Notes: generated from the letters alone by a model not told the origin. DNA of 28,073 nt from Microscillaceae bacterium (GCA_003483885.1 DMXI01000328.1:1-28073); one strand, 5' to 3'; shown: positions 16,295 to 24,554, numbered from the stretch's first letter. Program-made: numbers and translations.

Positions 16295-16807
16295 ATGTCC
16301 CAACAAAATACTACTTCACAAACTGTTATTATCCAAGGAAGTGCTCGAAACGATGGCAATACGGCCAAAATCGTACAAGAGCTACGCCGTCAAACTAGCT
16401 GGGATGTAGTCGATCTCAACGATCATCAGTTTAGTTACTACGACTACGCCCACCAAAACCAGGGAGATGATTTTTTGCCGCTAATGCGAAACCTCATTGC
16501 CCACTATGAGACTTTCGTGTTTGCTACCCCTGTTTATTGGTATTCGATGAGTGGGCTTATGAAAACATTTTTTGATCGCATTACCGACCTTCTAACCATA
16601 GAGAAACCACTGGGGCGGCAACTTCGAGGAAAAAGCATGGCAGTGATTAGTTCATCGGGAGGTAGTGATTTAGGCGAGGCATTTTGGCTGCCTTTTTCAG
16701 AATCGGCCCAATATCTGGGGATGCACTACTTGGGCAATACACATACTTATATTGAGCAAGATAATACCGCCTCGCTTACTGATTTTGTTCAAAAAGTAAC
16801 CGGATAA
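16295..16807 (+). CDS. NAD(P)H-dependent FMN reductase-like flavodoxin-fold protein
   Basis: The 170-residue protein has the flavodoxin-like NADPH-dependent FMN reductase fold. GSARNDGNTAKIV (about 15-27) is the FMN phosphate-binding loop. TPVYWYSMSGLMKTFFDR (about 80-97) is the flavin-isoalloxazine loop typical of this family, and SSSGGSDLG (about 120-128) is the third loop. Expected activity is two-electron reduction of quinones, nitro or azo compounds, or iron-containing flavin substrates with NAD(P)H; the exact substrate cannot be told. The ATG at 16295 is chosen over a GTG at 16280 by homology of the N-terminus. A strong inverted repeat upstream suggests regulation, plausibly by redox or electrophile stress (inference). 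Confidence 0.85.
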   Translation: MSQQNTTSQTVIIQGSARNDGNTAKIVQELRRQTSWDVVDLNDHQFSYYDYAHQNQGDDFLPLMRNLIAHYETFVFATPVYWYSMSGLMKTFFDRITDLLTIEKPLGRQLRGKSMAVISSSGGSDLGEAFWLPFSESAQYLGMHYLGNTHTYIEQDNTASLTDFVQKVTG

Positions 16808-16832
16808 CCTCATAAGAAACTCAATGGGTTTG

Positions 16833-16840
16833 TATATTTG
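16833..16840 (+). promoter_or_regulatory. -7 promoter element (TATATTTG)
   Basis: TATATTTG is an exact match to the Bacteroidota -7 consensus TAnnTTTG. It would start transcription near 16847, giving a leader of about 24 nt before the ATG at 16871. A canonical -33 TTTG is not evident. Confidence 0.45.
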
Positions 16841-16870
16841 AAGGATACGCATACAAAAACTGATTACCCC

Positions 16871-17329
16871 ATGAGCTTTACTCGTTTTTTTCACCTCATT
16901 AGTTACATTCAATATCCCTTGGTAATGGTAGGTGTGTACTTTGCTTTTACCCCCTACATTGAAGGGATAGAAAACATGGCCAAAAACCCTGATTTATTCT
17001 TTGCTTCCATTAATAAGACTCTTCTCTTCTTTGGTCTGGCCATTAGCTTTTCTACCCTCCAGGACACCACCAAAACCCAGAACAAACTCGCAAAAAAAGT
17101 ATGGGAAAGCCCTCAAAAGGGAAAAGCATTCATCATTATGCTCTGCTTGATGGTTTTCTTCTTTGTGAGTTTTGGTATCTATGGGTATTTTATTACCACC
17201 AATACCAAAATCAAGGAAATTTCGCTAGGCACTTCGGTATTGGGCATTGGTATGATTGGTATGCTCAAAGCAGGGGTAGAAATGTTCGAAAACCATCGGA
17301 AGGATAAGAATCCTGGCGAGGATGCCTGA
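16871..17329 (+). CDS. Small membrane protein, 152 aa, unrecognised
   Basis: The protein has about four hydrophobic segments (roughly 8-28, 48-66, 86-109 and 123-140) and a charged C-terminal tail (EMFENHRKDKNPGEDA). No enzyme motif is seen. The ATG at 16871 is preferred to the TTG at 16838, because the latter falls inside the -7 promoter element. It is 63 bp downstream of the FMN reductase-like gene but appears to have its own promoter. The function is unknown. Confidence 0.75.
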   Translation: MSFTRFFHLISYIQYPLVMVGVYFAFTPYIEGIENMAKNPDLFFASINKTLLFFGLAISFSTLQDTTKTQNKLAKKVWESPQKGKAFIIMLCLMVFFFVSFGIYGYFITTNTKIKEISLGTSVLGIGMIGMLKAGVEMFENHRKDKNPGEDA

Positions 17330-17414
17330 GGGAATTTAATACAAATGGTGTTTCTCAAATCTATTTTTCCTAATTTGACAACATATTGTAAAACCGTAAA
17401 ACCTTGCATTATTC

Positions 17415-18116
17415 ATGAGTCAAACGCCTACTACCTACGGACTGCCCAAAAAACGAGATGAAGTAATAGAAGCACTCAAGGAGGCTTACGCCAATGGAAA
17501 TCTGGAAGAACAAGAATTTGAAAAGAGGCTGGATGAGGCTATGAAAGCGGCCTCTAATGAAGCATTGCAAGTAGTTTTGTTTGACTTTCCAGCAGAAATC
17601 AGAAACCGAATATTCCCCCCAAACACTCCAGTTCAAGCCTCACAAGGTCAAAACTTGCCTACCCCGGTTCCAGTAAATAAGGTCAAAGTAATCATGGGCA
17701 ATGATAACCGAATCATGCCTGAGTTTAGCAATGCCATTGCTCGAGTTTCGGCATTTTTGAGCAACCAAAAACTGGACTTTAGGGTAAGTAAGGTGCCCGA
17801 AACTCCGATTACCCTACATATTGAGAATTTTATGAGTAATACTGATATTGACTTGCGTAATGAATTGCTCGATGGCAAACAAGTAAACCTGCATGTGTCA
17901 GGCGCTTTGGGTAATATCAAAATCTTCTTGCCTCGGGGAGTAACTATTCACCGAAACATACAAATGATGGGGGGAAACTTCAACGTACAAGACAAACAAC
18001 GTAGCTGGATCAAACGCATTACCGGCAAAAGTAATAAACCAGTACCCGCCGATATTCAGTTGGAAGTCAATATACTGGGGAGCTTTTGGTTGGGAAATAT
18101 TAAGGTGATTTATTAA
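17415..18116 (+). CDS. DUF1707/SHOCT-like and LiaF C-terminal domain protein
   Basis: A 233-residue cytoplasmic protein. The N-terminal 60 residues (KKRDEVIEALKEAYANGNLE, then EFEKRLDEAM and VVLFDFP) match the DUF1707-type helix-turn motif that precedes many envelope-stress proteins. The C-terminal part (about 125-200; LHIENFMSNTDIDL, LHVSGALGNIKIFLPRGVTI) resembles the LiaF C-terminal (cell-wall-active antibiotic response) domain of beta-helical character. There are no membrane helices, unlike classical LiaF, so it is a soluble form. It may modulate an envelope-stress response, but no LiaRS-type partner is adjacent. The start at 17415 is the first ATG and gives the canonical N-terminus. Confidence 0.8.
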   Translation: MSQTPTTYGLPKKRDEVIEALKEAYANGNLEEQEFEKRLDEAMKAASNEALQVVLFDFPAEIRNRIFPPNTPVQASQGQNLPTPVPVNKVKVIMGNDNRIMPEFSNAIARVSAFLSNQKLDFRVSKVPETPITLHIENFMSNTDIDLRNELLDGKQVNLHVSGALGNIKIFLPRGVTIHRNIQMMGGNFNVQDKQRSWIKRITGKSNKPVPADIQLEVNILGSFWLGNIKVIY

Positions 18117-18261
18117 GCTGTTACCCAGAAGGTTTGACTTTAGTAGGTAAATGTTTTAGCGAAAACAAACACTTTGGCGAAGGTAGTTTGAAATAAAATT
18201 GGGTGACCAATGCCTGAATATAGCATTAACTCACAAATCAATGGTCAAACCAATTTTTGTT

Positions 18262-18762
18262 ATGAAATTCAAATTTCTAAAACTATCCTCTATCCTATTC
18301 ATACTAGCGATTTCCACCACTGGCTGTTATGTCAAAATAGAAGGAGTAAACCTACATCGACAGAAAAAGCAATCACTCACTTTCAAACAATTACCTCTCG
18401 ATATCCAGAAAAAATTTTTAAGCTTTCGGTTAGAGGAAGTTACTCCAGGCGATACAACCCAGCCTTATCCTTCCTACATTGAAGCTTTCAATTTTGATAG
18501 TAACCTGGTACAGTTAAAATTTAAAGATTTTCGTTCCAGTTTCCCCCTTTATAAGGGGAAAAAAGTATTTACCATTGGAACAAAGAAGTTTACGTTGAAA
18601 TCGAATGTACACCAAGAGAGGTGTCCATTTATACTAAAAAACAAGAAGTTGTACTATCTCAATTCCCTGCTTGGCTCAAACCAAGTGAGAGGTTATGATC
18701 CGCTAGAACTGAAAGAAGCTAATTTTGAATATATAGAGTTGGCAAAGTATTTAGACTATTAA
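18262..18762 (+). CDS. Putative lipoprotein, 166 aa
   Basis: The N-terminus MKFKFLKLSSILFILAISTTGC has a basic start, a hydrophobic core and a Cys at residue 22 in a weak lipobox (TTGC; Thr at -3 is unusual). The mature part is basic and shows no known domain. The ATG at 18262 is chosen because earlier in-frame starts (18199 TTG, 18241 ATG) would add residues before the signal sequence. It is followed 15 bp later by the surface-repeat gene, so the two are probably co-transcribed. The 18117-18261 gap shows no clear signal. Confidence 0.65.
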   Translation: MKFKFLKLSSILFILAISTTGCYVKIEGVNLHRQKKQSLTFKQLPLDIQKKFLSFRLEEVTPGDTTQPYPSYIEAFNFDSNLVQLKFKDFRSSFPLYKGKKVFTIGTKKFTLKSNVHQERCPFILKNKKLYYLNSLLGSNQVRGYDPLELKEANFEYIELAKYLDY

Positions 18763-18777
18763 GAACTCCGAAAAGTG

Positions 18778-19476
18778 ATGAAATTGTATTTTATAAATCG
18801 CCTCATAGCTATCACGAGCCTCATCTTATTTTTTGCAATCAATACCTATAGTCAATCTTCCAGTAAACAAAAAAGTCGTTTTTTAGCTGGCATATTTCAC
18901 AACAACAACCTCAATATTTATGGCCTTTCCCTGGGGCTGTATTCAGTAGATGATGAGCAGCGATCTACCAATACTTTTGGGTTTAAAATTGAGGTACCTG
19001 GTGTGGGCATTTTTTTGCCCTTGGCTCCATTAAGAATGGTAGCCAAAGATTCGGCAACCTTTATAAAAAAGATGACCAAGCCTATTTCTGAGAATATTTA
19101 TGGTTTGAGTATATCGGCCACTGGTACTATGTGTGATTGCGTTACCAATGGAATAGCCATTGGTGGCATTGGTCAATACAATCGCCAGGTAAATGGTTTT
19201 AGTTTATCACTATTTATGAATAGTGCTCAAAGACACAATGGTTTTCAATTCGCCATGTCTAACGACAGCTTTGTCTTAAACGGTATGCAGTTAGGATATC
19301 TCAACAGGGTATATCTATTGAGAGGGGCACAATTTGGACTTGCCAACTTTTCTATCAATACTATAGGTCTTCAAGTAGGGATTTTTAATTATTCCAAAAA
19401 GCTCAAAGGTTTTCAAATTGGCCTTTGGAATGTCAATTCTAAAAGAAAACTACCTTTTATCAATTGGAATTTTTAA
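18778..19476 (+). CDS. LA_2272-type surface repeat protein
   Basis: A 232-residue exported protein with a signal peptide (about 1-26, cleavage near TYSQ). The C-terminal half consists of short repeats of the pattern G-x-Q-x-G-x-x-N: NGFQFAMSN, NGMQLGYLN, RGAQFGLAN, IGLQVGIFN and KGFQIGLWN, ending in LPFINWNF. This is the pattern of the LA_2272/LA_2273 surface-repeat family, thought to form a beta structure at the cell surface; its role is unknown. The ATG at 18778 is used rather than the overlapping GTG at 18775. It lies 15 bp after the lipoprotein gene. Confidence 0.8.
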   Translation: MKLYFINRLIAITSLILFFAINTYSQSSSKQKSRFLAGIFHNNNLNIYGLSLGLYSVDDEQRSTNTFGFKIEVPGVGIFLPLAPLRMVAKDSATFIKKMTKPISENIYGLSISATGTMCDCVTNGIAIGGIGQYNRQVNGFSLSLFMNSAQRHNGFQFAMSNDSFVLNGMQLGYLNRVYLLRGAQFGLANFSINTIGLQVGIFNYSKKLKGFQIGLWNVNSKRKLPFINWNF

Positions 19477-19537
19477 ATTAACAAAAGAAGCACCCAGTAT
19501 CCATATTCTAAAAGCGTTGGCAAAACTATTACGATTT

Positions 19538-19975
19538 ATGAATCAATTCACTTTCACTTCCACAGGCAAACGCAAAGGTGTTTTGCTCAGTTACAAACAA
19601 CTAAAGCAAGGAAACTTTGTGGAAGCTACCCCCGCCGAAGCTCGTACCTTAATGACCTCCATGCTCACTGACATTCCCACTCAGCTATGGACTTTTTGCC
19701 AAAAACTAACTACCAATGTAGAACGTAAAGTGGTCAAAACCAACAGTTTTACTTCGGCCACCCTTATCATTGAATATGCCTCGAGTGATTTTAGCATCCA
19801 AATCAAGCGCAAGCTCAAAAGCCCCTTTATCGTGTTATTGTTTCCTTCTCATGCCGAGCTACCCACCAGCTACAACATCGTGGTACAAGTAAGTACTGTA
19901 TCTATGGAGGTCGCGGACAAAATCAAGGCCTTTTTGCAAGAAATTACCCAAGGTCGGCTTTCCAAGTTCGAGTAA
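19538..19975 (+). CDS. Hypothetical protein, 145 aa, coupled to a Crp/Fnr gene
   Basis: No family is recognised. The protein is soluble and basic, with beta-strand-rich stretches (SATLIIEYASSDFSIQIKRK) and a C-terminal helix (EVADKIKAFLQEITQ). The ATG at 19538 is preferred to 19418, which would overlap the preceding coding sequence. The stop is 10 bp before the Crp/Fnr-family regulator, so the two are almost certainly one transcript. Nothing further can be said of its function. Confidence 0.65.
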   Translation: MNQFTFTSTGKRKGVLLSYKQLKQGNFVEATPAEARTLMTSMLTDIPTQLWTFCQKLTTNVERKVVKTNSFTSATLIIEYASSDFSIQIKRKLKSPFIVLLFPSHAELPTSYNIVVQVSTVSMEVADKIKAFLQEITQGRLSKFE

Positions 19976-19985
19976 TATTTACCTC

Positions 19986-20525
19986 ATGAAAACCATCGAT
20001 ATTCTCCAAAACAAACTCAATGCCTTGGCCCTGTGGGAAGAGGAAGTAACCCTCGATCGCAATCACTTTCTCAAAGTAAGCGGCAGTATAGACACCAACT
20101 TGTATTATGTGGTATCGGGTAGCCTACGCATGTATACCATCAGCGAATACGAGGAACACACCATTCGTTTTGGTTATCGAGGTAGTTTTATTGCAGCACT
20201 GGATAGTTTTATTACCCAGCAACCCTCGATGTATTACATCCAGGCCCTCAAAAAAAGCCAGCTCAAAGTAATTTCTAAAGCACGTTTTGATGCGTTTATC
20301 CATAGCCAACCCGAGCATCTCCAACTTTGGAATGAGTTGCTGGGTGCATTGGTCGTAGATTTGTTAGAAAGAGAACAAGATATCTTGATCAGTTCCCCCC
20401 TGGAACGCTATCAGCGAGTGCTTAAACGCAGTCCTCAACTCTTTCAGGAAATTCCACATAAATACATTGCTGCTTATTTAAGAATGACACCTGAGACTTT
20501 ATCTCGCTTAAAAAAATCTAACTGA
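19986..20525 (+). CDS. Crp/Fnr-family transcription regulator
   Basis: A 179-residue regulator with an N-terminal cyclic-nucleotide-binding-like domain (about 20-110, including YYVVSGSLRMYTI and FGYRGSFIAALDSF) and a short C-terminal HTH (about 152-178, IPHKYIAAYLRMTPETLSRLKKS). No N-terminal iron-sulphur Cys motif and no RxS cAMP cassette are seen, so the ligand is unknown. The recognition helix keeps E170, S173 and R174, the E-xx-SR arrangement that FNR uses to contact TTGAT half-sites (established for FNR). A perfect TTGAT-N4-ATCAA dyad lies just downstream, before the DinB gene. The length is ordinary for Bacteroidota members. Confidence 0.9.
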   Translation: MKTIDILQNKLNALALWEEEVTLDRNHFLKVSGSIDTNLYYVVSGSLRMYTISEYEEHTIRFGYRGSFIAALDSFITQQPSMYYIQALKKSQLKVISKARFDAFIHSQPEHLQLWNELLGALVVDLLEREQDILISSPLERYQRVLKRSPQLFQEIPHKYIAAYLRMTPETLSRLKKSN

Positions 20526-20532
20526 GAAAATC

Positions 20533-20546
20533 TTGATTTCAATCAA
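20533..20546. promoter_or_regulatory. FNR-type dyad TTGAT-N4-ATCAA
   Basis: TTGATTTCAATCAA is an exact match to the FNR consensus. It lies 8 bp after the Crp/Fnr gene stop and 58 bp before the DinB-family start. It is the probable binding site of the regulator encoded immediately upstream. Confidence 0.65.
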
Positions 20547-20574
20547 TAGAAAGCTCAGAACTTACCCTCAATTT

Positions 20575-20588
20575 TGTGATCAATCACC
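20575..20588. promoter_or_regulatory. Second dyad, TGTGA-N4-TCACC
   Basis: TGTGATCAATCACC has the same half-site spacing (5+4+5) as the FNR-type dyad, with an inner perfect palindrome GTGAT-CA-ATCAC (20576-20587). The centres of the two dyads are 42 bp apart, about four helical turns. It ends 16 bp before the DinB ATG. Confidence 0.5.
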
Positions 20589-20604
20589 TATAAACAAGTA
20601 ACCT

Positions 20605-21150
20605 ATGGATTCAGCAATTCTCATCAATGAGTTAATCGATCGCGTGAAAGATCATTTAAACCGCGTACAGGCTTTCAAGGATATGACAGCAAAACAACTC
20701 AACCATCGTAATCAACCTGAAAGCTGGAGTATTTTGGAGTGCCTGGAGCACTTAAATCTTTACGGAGATTTTTACTTACCAGAAATTGAACGACGCGCAG
20801 CTACCACTCGCCACCCAAACAATGGAAGCTTCAAAAGTGGACGCTTAGGCAATTATTTTGTGAACCTGATCAAACCCAAAGAAAAACTCAACAAGATGAA
20901 AACGGGTAAATCGGTCAACCCGATTGGGAGCGGTTTAGATACTCAAGTCATTGATAAATTTGTCCAACAGCAAGAGCAAATGCTGGTGCTTCTAAACGAT
21001 GTTCGCCAGGTAAACCTCACCAAAACTAAAACCAATATTAGTCTCACTCCTTGGGTCAAGCTACGCTTGGGTGATACGCTTCGCTTTGTAATCTACCATA
21101 ACGAAAGGCACGTATTACAAGCGGAACGGGTATTAGATACAATAAATTAA
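20605..21150 (+). CDS. DinB/YfiT-type four-helix metal-binding protein
   Basis: A 181-residue protein of the DinB_2 superfamily. Family members fold as four helices that hold a metal with three His; here H49 (ECLEHLNLYGDFY), H165 and H169 (IYHNERHVLQAERVL) fit that triad. SWSILECLEHLN and the C-terminal NERHVLQAERVL are the usual signatures. Some members are thiol-dependent transferases (bacillithiol or mycothiol S-transferases); the substrate here is unknown. The gene lies 79 bp after the Crp/Fnr regulator, with two dyads in between, suggesting it is a regulated target. Confidence 0.85.
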   Translation: MDSAILINELIDRVKDHLNRVQAFKDMTAKQLNHRNQPESWSILECLEHLNLYGDFYLPEIERRAATTRHPNNGSFKSGRLGNYFVNLIKPKEKLNKMKTGKSVNPIGSGLDTQVIDKFVQQQEQMLVLLNDVRQVNLTKTKTNISLTPWVKLRLGDTLRFVIYHNERHVLQAERVLDTIN

Positions 21151-21268
21151 TATTATGTTAATTAAGGATAAAGAAGGTGAAATTATTGCCTGCTAGCGTA
21201 GAAAGCTTGCAACCAATGTGTATTTAAAAACATCCTTCCAATAAGACTTTATCAAATTGCCCAGAACA

Positions 21269-22117
21269 ATGAACGAAGAAAAATTCATTACCCATAAGCC
21301 CATCAATCCCACTCTAACGCCTTATATTTCCTACTACTATTTTCATTCTTCCCGAGATCATCGTCTGCAAAAGCGTTTTATCTATTATCCTGGATTCAAA
21401 AATGCCCTCACCATCTATAGAAATGCCACTGTAAAATTTGCCCCTCATTACTCCCAAGTTGTTCCTGACTCAAACCCAAACTATGTTTTTATCTACTCTG
21501 GTATGCAGTCTCATCCTCGTACTGCTGATATGGTAGCTCCGTTCGACAAAATCGGAATTGTATTTAACGAACTGGGTATCAATCACTTTGCACCCCAACC
21601 ATTGGGCAAAATATCTACCCACCCCATTGAAAAATCATTTCACTATTTTGGCGATGATTTTACCGCCTATTGCCGAGCTGTTTACGCTGAAAATGATACA
21701 ACCACTAAAGTTGCGCTCCTGGATCATTTCTTTGCCACCCAACTTATGGGTTTTCAAGATCATATGCTTTTAAAAAGTATTCAAACCATTCATCAATCTC
21801 CCCAAAAGCTCAGTGTGACCAATTTATCGGAACGACTCAATACCCACCGCAAAACCCTCTTACGTTTGTTTCAAAAGCACTTGGTTTGCTCAGTCAAAGA
21901 CTATTTGGATATTGTACAATTTCGTAAATCGCTGGATGATTATTTCTTGTTTACCCAACAAAAGATTTCCCTCACCGAGCTTGCGCTCAAAAACGACTAC
22001 TACGATCAATCCCAGTTTATCCATCATTTCCAACGATTAGCGGGTATCAATCCCAAAACCTTCTTTCAAAATGTACAGCAAGTAGGCAAAGAAGCCACCT
22101 TCTGGGCTTTACAATAA
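21269..22117 (+). CDS. AraC-family transcription regulator
   Basis: A 282-residue regulator. The N-terminal two thirds are an unassigned sensory domain of the type found in Bacteroidota AraC proteins (beginning KFITHKPINPTLTPYISYYY). The C-terminal 100 residues are the double HTH: LSVTNLSERLNTHRKTLLRLFQ is the first, and ISLTELALKNDYYDQSQFIHHF followed by GINPKTFF is the second. The ATG at 21269 is preferred over a TTG at 21257. It is transcribed toward the secreted Asp-box gene 77 bp downstream, which has its own -7 element and may be a target (inference). The 21151-21268 gap holds no clear promoter. Confidence 0.9.
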   Translation: MNEEKFITHKPINPTLTPYISYYYFHSSRDHRLQKRFIYYPGFKNALTIYRNATVKFAPHYSQVVPDSNPNYVFIYSGMQSHPRTADMVAPFDKIGIVFNELGINHFAPQPLGKISTHPIEKSFHYFGDDFTAYCRAVYAENDTTTKVALLDHFFATQLMGFQDHMLLKSIQTIHQSPQKLSVTNLSERLNTHRKTLLRLFQKHLVCSVKDYLDIVQFRKSLDDYFLFTQQKISLTELALKNDYYDQSQFIHHFQRLAGINPKTFFQNVQQVGKEATFWALQ

Positions 22118-22162
22118 TTTTTCGGTGTCCCATATCACCAATTTTTCTTATAAGGTATTGTC

Positions 22163-22170
22163 TATCTTTG
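22163..22170 (+). promoter_or_regulatory. -7 promoter element (TATCTTTG)
   Basis: TATCTTTG matches TAnnTTTG exactly and lies 24 bp before the ATG at 22195, giving a leader of roughly 18 nt. The -33 region is not clear. Confidence 0.45.
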
Positions 22171-22194
22171 GGCAGAACCATATAACCTATATTG

Positions 22195-23550
22195 ATGATA
22201 AAAACTTTTTTTAATGTATATGCATCCTGCCTCATCATCCTGCTAATGCTTGTTGGCAAGTCAGGTTTACAAGCGCAACAACTCAAAATAACCATACAAT
22301 CCAGCACATTTGTTGGCAAAGCGAGTACTGGCAAAACTTTCATTGAACCTCACTTGGCGAGCGACCCTCGTAATGCTCAAAAACTTGTAGCGGCAAGTTT
22401 TATTGAGCGTACTACTTCTGAAAACTCTAGTAGCAATGCCATTGCAGTTTTTACATCTTCGGACGGGGGGCAAAACTGGAAAACACAGCACATTCCTTGC
22501 AACGATTGTACTGACCCTTGGGTAACTATTACTCCTCAGGGAATGATTTACCTGATCACTTTAGGTCATCCTCCTAATACTACCTCTCGTAAAGGGGAGC
22601 CGCTCTTGATTTTTACCTCCACTGATGGTGGTCTTACCTGGAGCAAAACTCCTCAATCTATTGCTGGTATTTATGATGGTCCTCGTGTAATTGCTGCTCC
22701 TGATGGAAGTATTTATTTACTAGTAGCAAGTGCTGCCCGTGATCATCAGAACAAAAGTCGTTTTGGTATCATGCTCGCCCGGGCCAACCCTGGTCAACCC
22801 ACCCTCCAGGTTATCAATCACATTTTTCCAAGTAACCTTAATCTGAATTCCGACGGTTTGGCTTTGCTATCCGACGGCACATTGGTAATTACCTATCAAG
22901 ATTTCCAACGAAAAACCAACAAAGGATTTAGAGGGCGTAAAGGTCGCTTAAAAACTCGCAGAAGTTGGGCAATGGTTTCTTATGACAAGGGCAAAACTTT
23001 TTCGGTGCCGCTCTTACTATCCGAAGATTGTGGCTCCCGTCCCAGTTCCTTAGTAGTAGATCAAAATGGTTCGTTCAAAGATTACCTATACTGCCCTTCC
23101 CGAAGTAAAAACCTAAAAGAAGTGCTCTTATTTACTGCACCTAAAGCCCCATCTGCGCCTGCTGAAGTATGGACTAAATCACGCATTAAAGCTCAAAATA
23201 CCAAGGGTTTCGTCTATTCTGAACCCTTGATAGCAGTCAATTCAGCGGGTATCATTGGGCTTACTTGGTGGGAACTGCAAAATTCTTCTGGCAACAAATG
23301 TTTTCAGCTCTATTTTACAGCTTCGGCAGATGGAGGAAAAACCTTTGCTCAACCCATCAAAATCACTCAGCAACCTATTTGCCCTGATTATGCCCAATTA
23401 GGCTTTCCGGGGCGTCGTTGGCGTACTGGAGGAGACTATTTTGGTTTTACCACGACCAAAGATGGGCAGTTTCATTTGTTTTGGCCCAAAGCCAAGCAAG
23501 GTACTTTTGAGCTTTGGAGTACGAGGGTGATGGTGGAAAAAGGCAGGTAA
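22195..23550 (+). CDS. Secreted Asp-box (sialidase-fold) protein
   Basis: A 451-residue exported protein with a signal peptide (about 1-28, ending GLQAQ). Four Asp-box (BNR) motifs are visible: SSDGGQNW, STDGGLTW, SYDKGKTF and SADGGKTF, the S-x-D-x-G-x-T-W/F loops of sialidase-fold beta propellers. Regular spacing supports a six-bladed propeller. The sialidase Arg triad and catalytic Tyr/Glu cannot be assigned with confidence, so it may be a binding protein or another glycosidase rather than a true sialidase. No sorting (T9SS) C-terminal domain is evident. It is convergent with the enoyl-CoA hydratase gene and shares a hairpin terminator with it. Confidence 0.8.
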   Translation: MIKTFFNVYASCLIILLMLVGKSGLQAQQLKITIQSSTFVGKASTGKTFIEPHLASDPRNAQKLVAASFIERTTSENSSSNAIAVFTSSDGGQNWKTQHIPCNDCTDPWVTITPQGMIYLITLGHPPNTTSRKGEPLLIFTSTDGGLTWSKTPQSIAGIYDGPRVIAAPDGSIYLLVASAARDHQNKSRFGIMLARANPGQPTLQVINHIFPSNLNLNSDGLALLSDGTLVITYQDFQRKTNKGFRGRKGRLKTRRSWAMVSYDKGKTFSVPLLLSEDCGSRPSSLVVDQNGSFKDYLYCPSRSKNLKEVLLFTAPKAPSAPAEVWTKSRIKAQNTKGFVYSEPLIAVNSAGIIGLTWWELQNSSGNKCFQLYFTASADGGKTFAQPIKITQQPICPDYAQLGFPGRRWRTGGDYFGFTTTKDGQFHLFWPKAKQGTFELWSTRVMVEKGR

Positions 23551-23605
23551 AACAAAACTACTTGATGATTGTCTTTCTTTTGTTAAAACAATCGCCAAGT
23601 AGTTT
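23551..23605. terminator. Bidirectional terminator between convergent genes
   Basis: AAACTACTTG (23555-23564) pairs with CAAGTAGTTT (23596-23605), and inside it GATTGT (23567-23572) pairs with ACAATC (23588-23593), separated by a symmetric 2x2 internal loop. T-rich sequence follows on the minus strand, and a partly T-rich stretch on the plus strand. It serves the gene ending at 23550 and the one ending at 23660. Confidence 0.75.
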
Positions 23606-23659
23606 CTATTCTTCAAAATTCGCCATTCATTATTCGATGTTCGAAATTCATTTTAACAG

Positions 23660-24448
23660 CTACTTCCCCTTAAATTCGGGCTTACGTTTTTGTAAAAAGG
23701 CCATCGCCCCTTCGGTGTGGTCTTTACTCTTTTGGGCTAAATCTTGGTAGTTGGCTTCGGTCTCTATCATATCTGCCAGGTTAGAATTATAAGCCTGCTC
23801 AAGCATACGTTTCATCATCCCAATGGCTTTGGTAGGCGCTTTGGCAAAATATTCTAGTTCAGCGGCTACCGCTTCGTCCAATTGGTCGGCAGGTACCGTT
23901 TTGTTGACTACTCCCCATCGTTCGGCTTCTTTGGCAGTAAGAGGCTTACCTTTGGTAGCCAACTCAAATGCAATATTTCGAGGCAACATTTGGGTCAAAA
24001 AGTAAGAAGCACCTGCGTCCATCACCAAGCCAATATTTACAAAAATCTGAATTAGGCTGGCTTCTTCACTTGCAATGATCATATCACAAGCCAAGGCTAA
24101 AGAACACCCTGCTCCTGCCGCTACTCCATTTAACCGACAAATGATCGGCTTGGCCAAATGACGTAGCTTCTCAATGATGGGTTTATAATTTTGATTGATC
24201 ACCTCCGAAGACGAACGTCCTTGCATATTTTCGGGTGCCTTAAGGTCGTGCCCCGTACAAAATCCTTTGCCTTGACCAGTAAGCACAATTACCCGTACCT
24301 CTTTGTCTTGTTCCGCTTCGGTAAGTGCTTGTACCAACTCTTTGGCAATTTGGTTATTGAGCGCATTGTACACTTTTGGGCGATTCAAGGTGATGGTACA
24401 AGTCCCATTTTCTACCTGATATAAAATGCATTCGTAGTCAGTGGCCAT
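23660..24448 (-). CDS. Enoyl-CoA hydratase/isomerase family protein (PaaG-like)
   Basis: A 262-residue crotonase-fold enzyme. Signatures include ITLNRPKVYNALN, GKGFCTGHDL (oxyanion-hole region), NGVAAGAGCSLALACD and FVNIGLVMDAGASYFLTQ. In place of a hydratase Glu, the second catalytic position is Asp (GLVMD), as in PaaG-type isomerases; the length also matches PaaG (about 262). A hydratase or isomerase acting on an acyl-CoA in fatty acid or aromatic degradation is likely, but the substrate is not certain. The ATG at 24448 (MATDYE) is preferred to 24460. It follows a PAP2-like gene and rpoN on the same strand, with 108 bp between it and the former. Confidence 0.88.
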   Translation of the reverse strand: MATDYECILYQVENGTCTITLNRPKVYNALNNQIAKELVQALTEAEQDKEVRVIVLTGQGKGFCTGHDLKAPENMQGRSSSEVINQNYKPIIEKLRHLAKPIICRLNGVAAGAGCSLALACDMIIASEEASLIQIFVNIGLVMDAGASYFLTQMLPRNIAFELATKGKPLTAKEAERWGVVNKTVPADQLDEAVAAELEYFAKAPTKAIGMMKRMLEQAYNSNLADMIETEANYQDLAQKSKDHTEGAMAFLQKRKPEFKGK

Positions 24449-24539
24449 ATCGATGATCAATTGTAAATGATGAATTATTAATTAAAATGTGTGCTTAAAA
24501 GCCGTTCGAGTTCTATTCAGTATTTTTGTTATACGACTA

Positions 24540-24554
24540 AAACCCAAAGGGTTT
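24540..24554 (-). terminator. Small hairpin after the PAP2-like gene
   Basis: AAACCC (24540-24545) and GGGTTT (24549-24554) form a perfect 6-bp stem around AAA, 2 bp after the PAP2-like stop. On the minus strand only four T follow, so it is a weak terminator at best and may merely partly separate the PAP2-like and enoyl-CoA hydratase genes. Confidence 0.35.

Noticed and set aside
17374..17400. TTGACA followed by AT-rich sequence upstream of the DUF1707-type gene
   Set aside because: Looks like an E. coli -35, but Bacteroidota use different elements, and no matching -7 TAnnTTTG lies at the right distance.
21154..21195. Mini-ORF MLIKDKEGEIIAC after the DinB gene
   Set aside because: Only 13 codons, no ribosome binding site, and no sign of being more than chance or a remnant.
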